A stretch of DNA of 64,000 nt from Paraphoma chrysanthemicola (lineage: Eukaryota; Ascomycota; Dothideomycetes; Pleosporales; Phaeosphaeriaceae), in assembly GCA_020744225.1 (NCBI GenBank), contig JAGMWG010000001.1, forward strand, positions 1,116,001 to 1,180,000, written 5' to 3'. The notes under the pieces are model-generated. The model was not told the origin of the DNA. It saw nothing but the letters and a program-made list of their open reading frames with translations, and searched no databases. Below, one piece after another: positions 1 to 11,150 of the stretch (position 1 is the stretch's first letter; each line of letters starts with the position of its first letter). Position numbers and translations under genes: made by a program.

Positions 1-149
1 ACCGACAGCCCGCCCAAAGAGGAGTGACATGCCTAGGATGACTTCCCACGAAAATGATCACCCGGTCACCTCGCAGTCATACCTAGCATGGTGCATCCCG
101 AGGGTTTCATCCCTCTCCTGCTGCTTCCCTTTCGGGCCGGCAGGCAGGT

Positions 150-793
150 CTAGTGCTTCTTGCCGTGGTCTTCCTCGTCGACGCTCTTGTCGGTCGAGGT
201 GGTGCTCTGCTTCTCGAGCTCGTCGCCCATGGGACCGTGAATGTCTTCCTCGAAGACAGGGTCAGTCTCAATGGTCTCGAACTTGGTCTTGAAGTCCTTC
301 ATGTTATGGGTAGAGGAGTTGCTGCGACGGCGAGCGTTGCTCATGTTTGGTCGAATGTCTTCGACTTCGTCGCCTGGGTTGCCCCTGTGAAGTAGTCAGT
401 AGGTGTTTCATACAGATCATGTGCTGGGCCGGTCCAGCGAGGGTGATCAGCACGCACTCTATGCCGTCCAGCATTTTGGGAAGAAAGAATGAAAGAATGA
501 ACAGGACTCACCAATTGCCTTTTCCACTACCACCCTTCTTGGTCTTGGTTGGATCGGCGTCGGCATGGCCGGATTTGGCGAAATAACGAGGAAGGCGCGA
601 CTCACGGTCGGCAGAGCCATCAGCAATGCCAGCGTGGTCGCGGTCAGTGAACTTGTGGGATCGAGTCACTGCAGCAAGTCAGTACAAGAAATGAAGAAGA
701 GCTGCCATTGATTACGTGGCATGCATTGGCAAGACGTGCTCAATATGGTCAAGATGGCAGCTGGGACCAGCGCGAAGGTGGAAAAGACTTACT
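150..793 (-). CDS. Stf2-like ATPase-stabilising / HABP4-type small protein
   Basis: Model complement(join(150..384,512..668,793)), 130 residues. The protein opens MTRSHKFTDRD and carries the Stf2 hallmark GSGKGNWGNPGDE around residues 47-59, followed by a Ser/Arg patch and an acidic tail. Yeast Stf2/Tfs1-type proteins stabilise the inhibited F1Fo ATPase and are linked to desiccation tolerance; that role is family knowledge. Exon 2 begins with TG and has no in-frame ATG; the first exon contributes only the A at 793, so the initiator ATG is assembled across a 124-base intron (669..792; GTAAGT donor, CAG acceptor). The MTR start matches the family N-terminus, which is why I chose it. Intron 2 is 385..511. 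It lies head to head with dre2, about 1 kb apart. Family call is firm; the split start needs cDNA. Confidence 0.8.
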
Positions 794-1840
794 CTTGGAT
801 GTATTTGATGGATTGAGTTGATGGTGTGGGATTGGAGAGTGTGAGACGGGAGATGTCGAGCTCAAGTAGTCGGACACGGAGGAGTCGGAGAGCTAGAAGC
901 TTCAGTTACCGTCACGAGACCACCTCGAGCTATGACCAGCATCGTGACCATGACGCCACGCGGGGAGGTTCGTACCTGCAGAAACGTGTCTGAGTCACGG
1001 CTAGATGTTACAGTGTGTAGTGAGACTTGATGAGATTGTGCAATTGTTGAGCAGCACGGTTGGGAAAGGAGCTGATGGATAACAAAGACTCGCGTGCTCT
1101 TGCGTGAGATGAGCTCAAGAAGCGGGGTTGAGGGTGGCTGCTTTTATAACACAACGGCTTGGACCCTGCCACTGTTGCTGGAAACATCCCTACTGGGACC
1201 TGGCCATCGCAATCAATCGAGCCGGCTGCCGAAGATTGAGGCTGTTATCGGGGCAGATCACCAGTCCTGAGGAACGAGGACGCGACTCAATCTACGTCAT
1301 AGCGCTCTGGAATGGTCGCGTGTGGCCTGAGACGGTTGCAATGCTTCCAATTGCTCTCAGGAACCGCTCGCTTCGACGATTGCCGTCAAGCGTGCATCGA
1401 AGGCTTTCCCACGCTCCAGCATTGCGTGAGAGGAGCTGAAGTTAGAAGGCGTTTGGCGTCGTCTGGGTGTCGTTCCCCCTCGGCGCTACCCCAGAGTCTC
1501 AGCGTACCCCTACATTAGCGCAGACAGCCAGCCCGTTTCTGGCCTAGGATGGGGTGACCATGATCCGACCAATCACAGCAAATATGCGCTTTTGGTGTAA
1601 TCGAGCCATCCCACCAGGCGGCCAAGACGCCCGCGCTTCTCCGAGGCCGGCCACCACGCAGCGCCCCATTGAGCAAAAGTTCGCGACGCGAAGCCGAGCG
1701 GCTCTTGATTTCTCAGCGGAGTTACCGTACTCGAAACACACTGCCTGCGTTCGCTTTCTTCTTGTTCTTCTTCACACACAAACTTCTCTCGACAACCACC
1801 ACCGCATTCCCTCACAATTTTCAGCGCGCATCACCCCACC
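794..1840. other. divergent intergenic region, stf2-like / dre2
   Basis: No convincing coding sequence; open frames here have random composition. It should hold the 5' leader of the Stf2-like gene (near 793-1000) and the dre2 promoter. A CCAATCA box lies at 1569..1575, the CCAAT-binding (Hap) complex consensus, about 270 bases before the dre2 ATG. Hap/HapX control of iron-related genes is known in filamentous ascomycetes; its use here is a guess. Confidence 0.5.
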
Positions 1841-2858
1841 ATGGCCCCGCGCACCCTCCTCCTCTGCCCGCCGTCGCTGTCGGCGCATCCCGAGGCGCTC
1901 GACAAAATCTACGAGATCCATGATCGCTCCACTGCCGACCTGCAGATGCTGGATCGCATTGCAGCCGGCCTCGTCAACCTGCCCGCCTCTACATATGACG
2001 TCGTTCTCCTCCTTGCCGACGCCGACAACACAACGCGCGAGAGCCACAAGCTGTTTGCACGCGACGTCGCGAACAAGGTCGCAAGCTCGCTGAAGGTCGG
2101 AGGCATTCTTAAAGGCCAACATGGCGTTCTCGATGGCTCAGCAAAGACAGAGGCGATTCTGGCAGGCCTATCCGAGTCAGCACAAGGCATGGCGAGGGAA
2201 GAGCAAGTAGAGAGCGTGTCGATACCGTTGAAGTTCGGCAAGAAAAAGACAAATGGTGTGAATGGAACAAATGGCACAAATGGTACCAACGGTACCAACG
2301 GCGCAGTCAACCCAGACGGCTCCGTTCCGCTGAACCTCAATGGCAAGCGCAACCAGCCTGAGCCGTCAAAGCCACTCGGCGTGGGCTTCGTCGACTTCAG
2401 CGATGACCTCGACGATCCCATAATCACAGGCGAGGATGACGATCTGATTGACGAGGATGACCTGATCACGGAAGAGGATATGGCACGACCAGTCATTCAG
2501 CGTATGTTCCCCATATGCATCACGCCACATGCCCGCTAACACTGCATTAGCACCAGAGTGCCGTCCCAAAGCCGGAAAGCGACGACGCGCATGCAAAGAC
2601 TGCACCTGCGGTCTGAAGGAGAAGATGGAAGCCGAGGACGCAGCGAAGCGAACAGACGCCGATCAAAAGCTCAACGCATTGAAGCTCGGCGCTGACGACC
2701 TGGACGAGTTGGACTTCACAGTACAGGGCAAGGTTGGCAGTTGCGGTAACTGCGCCCTAGGCGATGCGTTCAGGTGCGATGGATGTCCGTATATTGGACT
2801 GCCGGCGTTCAAGCCCGGTGAGGAAGTTCGGCTGCTGAACAACGATATTCAGTTGTAG
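1841..2858 (+). CDS. dre2: Fe-S cluster assembly protein Dre2 (anamorsin/CIAPIN1)
   Basis: Model join(1841..2501,2551..2858), 322 residues, with one 49-base intron containing GCTAAC. Dre2 works with the diflavin reductase Tah18 as the electron source for cytosolic Fe-S protein assembly. The N-terminal half is the methyltransferase-like fold (MAPRTLLLCPPSLSAHPE onward). A linker holds a run of Asn-Gly-Thr repeats near residues 138-152. The C-terminal domain has both cluster motifs: Cx10Cx2CxC (CRPKAGKRRRACKDCTC), encoded at the start of exon 2, then Cx2Cx7Cx2C (CGNCALGDAFRCDGC). Length fits fungal Dre2. All eight cysteines are present, so the protein looks intact. Confidence 0.95.
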
Positions 2859-3060
2859 GTGCGTGAAGTGGTGTGTTGGACTTTTGCATAATCGGCGCTG
2901 GGAAGGTGCCTCATACGGACCATAAGGCAATATAGACTGGACAGGGCATGGCAACAGGCGTAATGTGCTTGAATGAAACAATAATACACCATTTAGGACA
3001 TGATCCATTCTCAAAAGTTCTAGCTAATGGCATGAAGATCTCATTCTGTCTGAAGCAACC

Positions 3061-6000
3061 TCAAATGAAGACTTTATCTTCCTTCCCCTGTTTCTCCCAA
3101 TACCCGCCACTTACCCACCGACTTCCCCTTCCCAACACACCCTTCCAACTCCCCCACGTCTGCCGCCCTTTCCCTCCCTCGCCACCATCGTCAACCTCAA
3201 GTGTCGCACGATTCTCCCGACCCAGCGTACTCAACGGCGTCCTCTCCCTCTCTACCGCACACAACTCCGCTCTGGCATCCACCGGGAACAAGCCCAGCCC
3301 GGCGGGTCTGACCGCCGTCGGACTGCTCACCGGAAACGGGACGACGGTCTCTCTTTTCGACGATTTATGCGGCAGCCTCGGTCGTCCTAGATTCGGTGAC
3401 TGCGAACTCTCATGCAGACTCGCAAGGCGACTACGTCGCGCCGCCTGACGGATACTCACGCGCCCATTCTCCGTCGTGAACCCGATACTGCTACTACCCA
3501 GCTCCGTGATCTCGGGCTCTTCTTCCTCGTCCAGGTCGTAGAAGGTGAGGTTGCCAGATAGGTCGCGTGTAATGCTGGGCTTGGTGGTGGACGCTGGGAG
3601 CTGGCAGACGGCGTCGGCGGCGGTGGTGATTGCGTTGCCGATGCTCGAGGGGCGAGTGTCGAGAGTGGACAAGTCGAAGAAGGGGTACGCGGTGGATTGG
3701 GACCGCGAGTGGGTGCGCTTTTTGGCCGGGGCGGAGGCGCGGGATTGGGAGCGAGAGTGGAGGGATTTGCGGGAGTGGCGCTCTTTGGTAGATTCGGGTT
3801 TGGCCGTGAGAGTGGTGGTGGTGGTTGTGGTTGTACTGGTGGGCTGATACGTTCTTCGTGCGCTCTTTGCGGTGTGTGAGTGACGCGCTGTGGGCTTGGG
3901 ACGCTCGGGGGATGAGAGATGTTTGGTCTTGTCGTTTGGGTCATTTCGGACTGGCGAGACTCTTGTGCCAAGGGTGTAGGTTGAGGACTGGTTCTCCTTG
4001 CCTCCGTGCTCACTCGGAGCAGCCAGATGGTAGAATGGGGTAGGATCGCCTGTGTTCGAGTATTAGCAGCTGCTCGTGTGTGTGATTGGACGTTCTCAAC
4101 CTACGTTCGCTTGTGCGCTTCAGCTCCCGCTGACTGTCACGCTTGCTCGTCCGTTTCTGCTTCTCGCCACTATTGCGCTTACTTCTTCGCCTAGTATCAA
4201 CATTGAGCGGCGGCAATGTGAATTGGTTTGGCTTGATCGTAGCACGCTTCTCGGCTTCTTCAATGTCCTCCTCCTCATCAGTATAGACGCTGTCGCTTAG
4301 TTCAGCATCTTTGAAGATCTCACTACCCGTAAGGTCGTTGAGCCTCGACTTGAGTTCATGTGCTCGAAGACTATCACGTGTACTAGCACGACGACCCATC
4401 CCACGTACACTAGGACCCACAGATGTCCCTGGTCTAGCATAGCTTTTCTCCACTCGGCTGGGACTGGTGGTAATGGCTGTGTGAGGACGGACGATGCGAT
4501 TCTGACGAAGGCTGCCAGGGAAGTCGCGGGTGGATTTGTCCGAGCTTGGGCTGGCTGAGGCATGTCGTGTCTTCGGGCCAAGCGGAACCTCCTTTTCCTT
4601 GCCTTCGATGACATCCTCATTGGGTCTGACAATCGTGTTGCGGCCCTTTGGAGATAGGGGGCCTATAGGTGATGACTGCACCGCTTCGTGAATGAATGCT
4701 GGCGGCGCTTTGTATGTGGAGGAGGAAACACGACTCCCTAAAGCACTGAAGAAGGGAGACTGGGCGGAGGCACGCTTCCGAAAATACGAATTGCGCTTCT
4801 CATCCACAGTCCTGCGGTCGACGAGACTACTGCGACGGGAGGCAGGAACAACTCGAATGCTACGTCTCTCCTCTAGTGGCGTGGTGACATGCGCAGTCCG
4901 CTGCCGGCCCATGGTCGGCTGCGGAAATGGCGAAGGAGGTGTAGAGAACATGCTGGTACATCTCGTTGTCGTGTACGAGCTGGTACTCAGTGGTCGACGT
5001 AGTGATGACCTTGAGAAGTTGGTATTGCTTCTCGAAGGCGAGTAGGTGTGGCGGCCATGGCCCATCCCTGTTATCCGTCTGTTGATAGGCAGGCCTGAAC
5101 TGCGGTGGATTTGATCTTGATACACAGTAGTTGTCCTGCGCTTATGTCTGCGGAAGCTGTCCGACTTCAGCGAAGCCCGTTTTGCCAGCTCCGTTGGGAT
5201 TCTCATAGAGTCGGGCGGGTGTTGTGACGGTGCGGTGTCCCTTTGAATACCGAAGGAAGACTCTTCAAAGTCATCCAGGATCCTAGTGTCCACATCGCCG
5301 ATAGAATCTGTCAATGAGTGAATGTCTCTATGGTCGGCTGGTAAATCGACATCAAGCTTTGGAGGATGGTCGGCTGTGCGTCTTGCGGGTCGTGGTGGTG
5401 TGGTAATATCATACTTTTCCTTGCCTTTTTCAAGATCTTGGTCATTGTCATGGTCGATGTCAATGTCCGGCCAACCGTAGGGAATAAACATTGGCCGTGA
5501 TATGTCCGACTTTCTGGGACTTCGCGGCAGCTTCGGACTGAGGTAGCTGTTGTGCTTCCTCTGCCGATGTAAACAGAGTACAAGGGCTACTAGAAGTACT
5601 ATGCCAGCAATTGCGCCAATGATTGAGCCCAGAATGATGCCAGCCATCTTTCCACTGGACACTCGTCCCTCCTTCACAGAGGCAGCTGTTCCGGTAGGCC
5701 CATTGTGTGTTGGTCCAGAGACGGCGATCTGAAAGCTTTGCGTATCGTTGAGATTTCCGTCTTCGGATGTTGCTTCCATGGAACACTGAACAAAACCGGG
5801 AGGAAAGCCAGTCGGTACTGCGCCAGATATCGCGAACGATTCCTGGTCAAAGTGCAGATGCTTAGATAGGGAGCCAAAGTTCATCTTCACCTTGTCACGA
5901 TCCTTTATCAGGATCTCTCGTGGTATGGAGTAGTCAAAGTCGTGGCCGACACTTGCATTCAGCTGCCCAATTTCATGTGCAAAGAGCTCAGACAAGACGG

Positions 6001-6964
6001 CAATGTGGATGCTGTATTGTGCGACGTCGCCATATTGATCTTGAACAGAGATGGTAAGATCCTGGGACATGATCCCAGAAGGCGCCTGACCTGTGATTTC
6101 GAATGTCGTATTATCGAAAGCTAGCCACGATGGAAGTGTGCTATTCACCTTTCGAATGTCTCTATCCTGCGTAGGCGAACCGTCGAGCAGCAGCTTGGAC
6201 TTGATATCAGTCAAGTGAATGTCTGCGCCTTTGCTCACGTTGACGGTATCGCTGAAGGGCTGGAAAAGTAATTGGTGATTGCTCACAGCGATCGTGAAAG
6301 ATATCGAAGACGCTACATATCCTGGGTCGTCGCAAGCTGCCAGCATGATCTCGTAGGATTGTGTTGAAGTTGTTGGCGGTGTAGTACCGGCAAAGTGCAA
6401 TGTGGTAGCATCAAAGCTGATCCACGCGGGCAGTGGGGTGTGATCTGATAGAATGGCGTTGAAGTATGTAGACTTTCCAGTGCCCTGAAAGGCGTCCAAC
6501 GGGAAGGTTATTTCGAAGGGCTTTGATGGTCCGATGCTAAGAGTGCGTGGTCCTGAGAGTAAACCGGCTTTTGACAGCACTTGCGTGACGTTCACGTTTG
6601 GAGTCGCATCACTATCTTTGACTACAAGCAGCTTCGAGTCCATGTTCGCAACTGCACCAGCCGCTCCGGATGCGGCAATTGTAAATGTTGCTTCGCCGAC
6701 ATCGTTGGCGTGAGGTGTTCCGGAAAGAGTTCGGCTCTTGCTATCGATGGACAACCATGGAGGACCGCCCGCTAAAGAATACTGAATCTTATCTGAGTCG
6801 GTTCGGAAAGTTGTAGGCGCAAACTGAAACACAAATCTTGTATCGATTGTCGCGACTGGAGGGAACTGCTGGTTCAAGGGATAATTGACCTGTACGTATG
6901 CCGTGACGAAGGTCGGCAACAGACCAAAGGCTATCAGCAATCTCGCCATCGCGCTGCATGACAT
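3061..6964 (-). CDS. axl2: Axl2-like transmembrane bud-site/polarity protein
   Basis: Model complement(join(3061..4049,4105..6964)), 1282 residues. A signal peptide (MARLLIAFGLLPTFVTA) precedes repeated cadherin-like dystroglycan (CADG) modules with the PPWLSIDSKSRTLSGTP-type motif at roughly residues 25-430, a single membrane helix near 440-465 (GIILGSIIGAIAGIVLLVAL), then a long basic, Ser/Arg-rich cytoplasmic tail. In yeast Axl2 is the glycosylated axial landmark tied to septins. In filamentous fungi Axl2 homologues act at septa and in conidiation. The 55-base intron 4050..4104 has a GTAGGT donor, CTAATAC branch and CACAG acceptor; reading through it would end at 4010 after 984 residues and lose the conserved tail, which includes ERERTPLSTLGRE. 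An ACGCGT box lies 155 bases upstream of the ATG. Confidence 0.87.
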
Positions 6965-7452
6965 TAGCTAAGTTTGTAAGCTGAGGCTTTGGACTGACAG
7001 TGAGCTCGCAAATGTGAATATGCTGTTGCAAATGTGAACAGGCGAGGGCACAGGCTAAAGTTTTCTTACCCGTGACAGCCACCTCGACGGGCTGAGGAAT
7101 TCAAGATCGCGCGCGATACGCGTGGTCGCGTCAAAATGTAGAAATACCTTACGTTGATCCTAGGTCCGATGGAGGAATGTAGACCACACCCACCCACCCC
7201 GTGCTGACCTGCTCTACTCTGCCACGACTAATGGCAGACAAATGCTGAACTTCGTCTCTTGTGTCAGTCAAAGAAAATGACGAGGGGGATTGACTCTTGA
7301 CACTCATGCTCGACTGAATCGCTGTGACTACAGAATACTGTGTACTGAGGTGCAAAGGGTGGGGGTACGGTCGAGCAAGGGATGCACTCGCCAGCCATTT
7401 CGACAGTAACTCAAGATCCTGCCAACTTCTTCTGTACCAGTCGCTTGGTCTG
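6965..7452. other. intergenic, axl2 promoter and GNAT 3' end
   Basis: No gene seen. It contains the axl2 upstream region with ACGCGT (7118..7123), the consensus of the G1/S factor MBF. Yeast AXL2 is cell-cycle expressed; function here is unproven. Confidence 0.4.
7118..7123. promoter_or_regulatory. ACGCGT (MBF/MCB-type) box upstream of axl2
   Basis: Perfect palindromic ACGCGT, 155 bases before the axl2 start. A single six-base match is weak evidence; it is listed because a second copy sits before the RecQ gene. Confidence 0.25.
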
Positions 7453-7956
7453 TCAAGTTCCGATTCGCAATTCCATTTTCAAGCCTGCTCGCCCTGGTGC
7501 GTAGTAGTCTTGCCGGGCCTCAATCTGTGTGAAGCCACTCGCATCATACAATCTTCTGGCTGGGCTGCGATGCTCATCTACCCACAAGAGAATACTTTCG
7601 CCGCCACTCCCTTGCACCTGGCCACACAGGGCTTGAATGAGACTTCTGCCGAGGCCCTTCTGTCTCTCTTGTTCGACCACACAAAGCTTGTGTAGCCACA
7701 CCAGCCTTTTCATACGCTGGTACACAAGATATGCCACGACTTGGTCCTGCGCATCCTCCTTGTATGTGAGTAGCAGCCCAGTGTTCTTCTTCTTGAGCTC
7801 GATGTCATAGTCGAAGCCTTCATTTGATGGGAATATTTTCCGCTCAAGCTTAGCTACCTGATCTGCAGCGTTGCTCCGTTCTTTAGGCGAGAGAGAACTG
7901 AAAGCGCGGACGATAAAGCCTGGGGGGGTTGTGTCTGGTGCACTTCTGGGCAACAT
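7453..7956 (-). CDS. GNAT-family N-acetyltransferase
   Basis: Intronless, 167 residues, ATG at 7956. The fold is visible from residue 14 onward: an N-terminal strand FIVRAFSSLSP, a substrate-loop region FPSNEGFDYD, then motif A, LHKLCVVEQERQKGLGRSL, whose QKGLGR segment is the acetyl-CoA pyrophosphate loop (Q/RxxGxG/A), and motif B ending ARRLYDASGFTQIE. The substrate cannot be told from sequence: small polyamine/amino-sugar type enzymes and N-terminal protein acetyltransferases share this layout. It lies divergent from the RecQ helicase gene, 413 bases apart. Confidence 0.85.
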   Translation of the reverse strand: MLPRSAPDTTPPGFIVRAFSSLSPKERSNAADQVAKLERKIFPSNEGFDYDIELKKKNTGLLLTYKEDAQDQVVAYLVYQRMKRLVWLHKLCVVEQERQKGLGRSLIQALCGQVQGSGGESILLWVDEHRSPARRLYDASGFTQIEARQDYYAPGRAGLKMELRIGT

Positions 7957-8369
7957 TGTCTAGATGTCTTCCTGGCTGTGGCTGATTCAAAGTTTTTGCA
8001 CCTGTCTTCGGCCGAAAAATCGCAGCTCGTATGTGATGCTTATGGCTCATGCGAAGCCAATTGAATGCTCTCAGTACGTGGTGTCATGTCGCTGTTTTGG
8101 CTTGCATCGAATTTGCGATAGTCGTTTTAAAATGTGTCGGATGGTGGAGAACGTGAACTCTGCGAAACCGTAATTGTACACGTGACCGCGTAATTCGTGG
8201 CTTCCCGCACGCGTCAACGCGACTCCTCGGGGTCGGTCTTGACTTGGGCAATCCACCACCATGTTTTCTTGCACACTACACAAATCGCGTGCACCGACCT
8301 CTTGTCCGCGGTAATCCTGCTCATTGACAGCTCATTTTTGCTTGGGCACAAAATCGGATTCCTTCCAGC
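7957..8369. other. divergent promoter, GNAT / RecQ helicase
   Basis: No gene. ACGCGT at 8209..8214, followed at once by a second ACGCG core, about 156 bases before the RecQ start. This is a plausible MBF element for a DNA-repair gene. Confidence 0.4.
8209..8214. promoter_or_regulatory. ACGCGT (MBF/MCB-type) box upstream of RecQ gene
   Basis: Perfect ACGCGT with an adjacent ACGCG four bases on. Replication and repair genes in fungi are often driven by MBF through this box; its use here is inferred from position only. Confidence 0.35.
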
Positions 8370-9971
8370 ATGCCCGGTGCAAGGAGAAGACCTTATTCTG
8401 ATATTGACTTCACTTTGAAGAAGGTGTTCAAAAAGCCATGTTTTCGGTAAATCTAGTTGTGGAAGATTGGATATGCAATGCTGACTCGAGACTACAGACC
8501 ACTACAGCGCGAAGTCATTACAGCTACACTAGAGGGCGAAGATGTTTTTCTACAAGCGGCGACCTCATTCGGCAAGAGTCTATGCTATCAACTACCAGCA
8601 GTGGTGGACTTTGGCAGTATGTTATCGAATCAGCAGTACTGTCGTTGTGCTGATACTGTAAAGTGACCATTGTGATTTCTCCGCTATTAGCTCTCATGGT
8701 ACGATGCACGACGCACATTCCGTCTCCACTCTGACCCGAACTAGAATAATCAAGTTGCTGCGCTGCGCAGTGCTAGGGTGCGCGTCGAAACCATCAACAG
8801 TACAACAGCACCAGCCGATAAGAGCAGGATACTTCAAGACCTCCAATGTGGTCATCCTCTGACCAGACTGCTCTACGTCACACCAGAATTCTGTCAAGGT
8901 GACCACTTTCGTGGAATTCTCCGAATCATTCACTCTCAGAAAGAGCTCGCACGCATCGCTGTCGACGAAGCACATTGCGTTAGCGAATGGGGCCACGACT
9001 TCCGCCCCTCCTTCCAGCAACTATCGTTCTTCAAGACGGAATTCCCAGACGTGCCAATCATATGTCTCACCGCTACAGCTACCGCCGGCGTTCGTGAGGA
9101 TATCATCAAGACCCTTGGCTTAGATGTGTCGAATCTCAGAACATTTTGCATGACCACTAGCCGTCCTAATCTGCACTATGAGGTTCGGTTCAAATCAGAC
9201 GACGATGACCACTATCCCGATTTCCTCGCCTGGCTCAAGGCTGCACATGCAAGACGTGCTGCGAATCCAGAGAGAGTGACCCAATTAGCAACGCAAAAGC
9301 AGCGATCCGACAACGTCCCGGGAATCATCTATACGCTCTACCGGAAGGACTGTGAATCACTAGCCGCAAAGCTCCGCGCCGATGGCATCGGTGCAAAGCC
9401 CTATCACGCTGGCTTACCGCACACCGAACGCGCGGGTGCACTCGAAGGCTGGGTTGCTAACAAACCCGGCTACGACGTCATTGTCGCGACCACAGCATTT
9501 GGCATGGGTATTGACAAGGAAAATGTCCGCTTCGTAGTCCACTGGCAAATCCCCAAATCATTCGAAGGCTTCTACCAGGAAGCCGGACGCGCCGGTCGAG
9601 ATGGCAAAGCAAGTGTGTGCATCCTCTATTACGCCCGCGAAGACCGCGATCGCGCCGCAAACATGATGCAGCGTGATCAGTTGAGACAACCGAAACAAGG
9701 CGCAGCTGTTGCGGCGCTGCGAGAACAGCTTAAAAACCGCGGAGACAGTTTGCAGGCGCTTGTTAGATATTGCGAGGCTACGGATAAGTGCCGACATAAG
9801 ATGATTGCCAAGTACTTTGGCGAGAAGGAGGAGGTTCCGTGTGATTTTGCGTGTGATTGGTGCAAGGACGCGGTTGGATTGGTGAGGAGGAAGGAGAAGG
9901 GTTTGGCGAGCGAGGAGTGGTGTAGTACGCAACGGGAGCAGGGGAGGTACGATATTGATGACTATGAGTGA
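8370..9971 (+). CDS. short RecQ-family 3'-5' DNA helicase
   Basis: Model join(8370..8446,8498..8616,8664..8698,8745..9971), 485 residues, three introns of 46-51 bases, one exon of only 35 bases. Helicase motifs in order: motif 0 (RPLQREVI), Walker A ATSFGKS near residues 47-53, TIVISPLLALMNNQVAALR, DEAH box AVDEAHCVSEWGHDFRPSF, TATA motif CLTATAT, and motifs V/VI (TTAFGMGIDKENVR, QEAGRAGRDGKAS). The RecQ zinc-binding module follows (YCEATDKCRHKM then CDFACDWC). The protein stops there: no winged helix or HRDC domain, so it resembles the short RecQ5/RECQL-like class rather than Sgs1/QDE-3. Walker A has Ser-Phe where bacterial RecQ has Gly-Gly, but the catalytic GKS is intact. Likely role: replication-fork and recombination intermediates. 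Confidence 0.92.
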
Positions 9972-10223
9972 ACAGTGTCGCTGCTTTGGGTTCTTGTGTT
10001 TGCGGCGTCTAAAGAGGCGGCATTACCAGGCGTTTATGTAAGCATCAGGTGGTCATAGCTACAGATAGATCAAATGCAGAGAATCATATAAATATGTCGT
10101 TCTTTTGGAGATCGTCTACGTGAACAATCACCTCGTATATCTCTGAACGCCTCCCAATGCAAGTCTCATACTCATCAGCCGTGAAGTGACATGCCTCATG
10201 ATATGCAGCGCCCATGCCACCGT

Positions 10224-11150
10224 CTACTTGAGAATCAGCGCAGCACTGGGAACTAGTCCCGCCTCCTTCAACGTCAAGCCAAAGTCAGTCTTGTCGTACG
10301 TCTTTTTGGGGAAGGTGGTCGTGAACGAGTTGACCTCGTGGCCATCCTCTTCCAGTGCATGCGCAACTTCGAACAGGGTCGTCTCGACCGGGAATGTCTT
10401 CGTCACGCGGCCCGTGCCGGTCTGCAGCGCCAGCCTGGCTTCCTTGTACTCGCTTGCGGGCTTGCTGGTGGTTGGGCCTGACGAGGTGGCCAGCGGAGCT
10501 TGTGCCGGTGCTGGAGGAGGAGCTTGACCTGCCCGTTGTGCCTTTTCGATCTCGGCTTTCCGCTTGCGCTCCTGCTTGTCTGCCTCGAGCTTGGCCAAGA
10601 CACGCTTCCTGGCGTCCTCATCTGCCTTCTTCTCTGCCCGCTTGGCTTGCGCCTCCTTTATGCGTTCTTTCTTCTGTAGCTCCTCCTTGATGTCCTGCGA
10701 TTCCTTGGTGGCCTTGAGGCGGATTTGTTCATTCCGCTTCTTGTCCTCTTTCTCCTGCTCAGCTTGTAGCGCGCGTTTGGACGCCAACTTCGATTTGAGC
10801 TCCTCCAAACGCTGCTTCTTCTCTTCCTCAGTGAGAGGCGCAATCTCCTCGGTCGACTCGCTGAAGTTCTCGTGGCCGCTCTTGGTGCCGTGGAACTCGG
10901 CTTGAGCTACGGAGCGGAACCTCTTGCCGCATTCGTCGCACACGAGTGATTTCGCCTCTTCGCCAGGCTTGAGGGCTGGGGGTTCGGCGTCGGCGTCGGC
11001 TTGCTCGGCCTTGATGTCCTCTACTGACTTGTCTTGGTTCTTCTCCAGCCAGTCGATGGCACCTTGAAGACCTCCAGTCGCTTTCACGGCAAGCTCGGCG
11101 CGGTCGCGAGGGAAGCCCATGTCGATGAGCTGATCTAGATCTGAAGCCAT
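10224..11150 (-). CDS. UBA/UBX-domain p97 (Cdc48) cofactor, UBXN1-like
   Basis: Intronless, 308 residues. Order: N-terminal UBA domain (residues 1-40, LIDMGFPRDRAELAVKATGG), a C2H2-like finger near 68-96 (CDECGKRFRSVAQAEFHGTK, then SGHE), a highly charged coiled coil of about 110 residues (LTEEEKKQRLEELKSKLASK onward), a Pro/Ala linker, and a C-terminal UBX domain from about 225 (RLALQTGTGRVTKTFPVET). UBX domains dock on Cdc48/p97 and UBA binds ubiquitin, so the protein probably delivers ubiquitylated clients to Cdc48. The UBA, finger, coil and UBX order matches human UBXN1/SAKS1. Divergent from the VAP gene. Confidence 0.93.
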   Translation of the reverse strand: MASDLDQLIDMGFPRDRAELAVKATGGLQGAIDWLEKNQDKSVEDIKAEQADADAEPPALKPGEEAKSLVCDECGKRFRSVAQAEFHGTKSGHENFSESTEEIAPLTEEEKKQRLEELKSKLASKRALQAEQEKEDKKRNEQIRLKATKESQDIKEELQKKERIKEAQAKRAEKKADEDARKRVLAKLEADKQERKRKAEIEKAQRAGQAPPPAPAQAPLATSSGPTTSKPASEYKEARLALQTGTGRVTKTFPVETTLFEVAHALEEDGHEVNSFTTTFPKKTYDKTDFGLTLKEAGLVPSAALILK

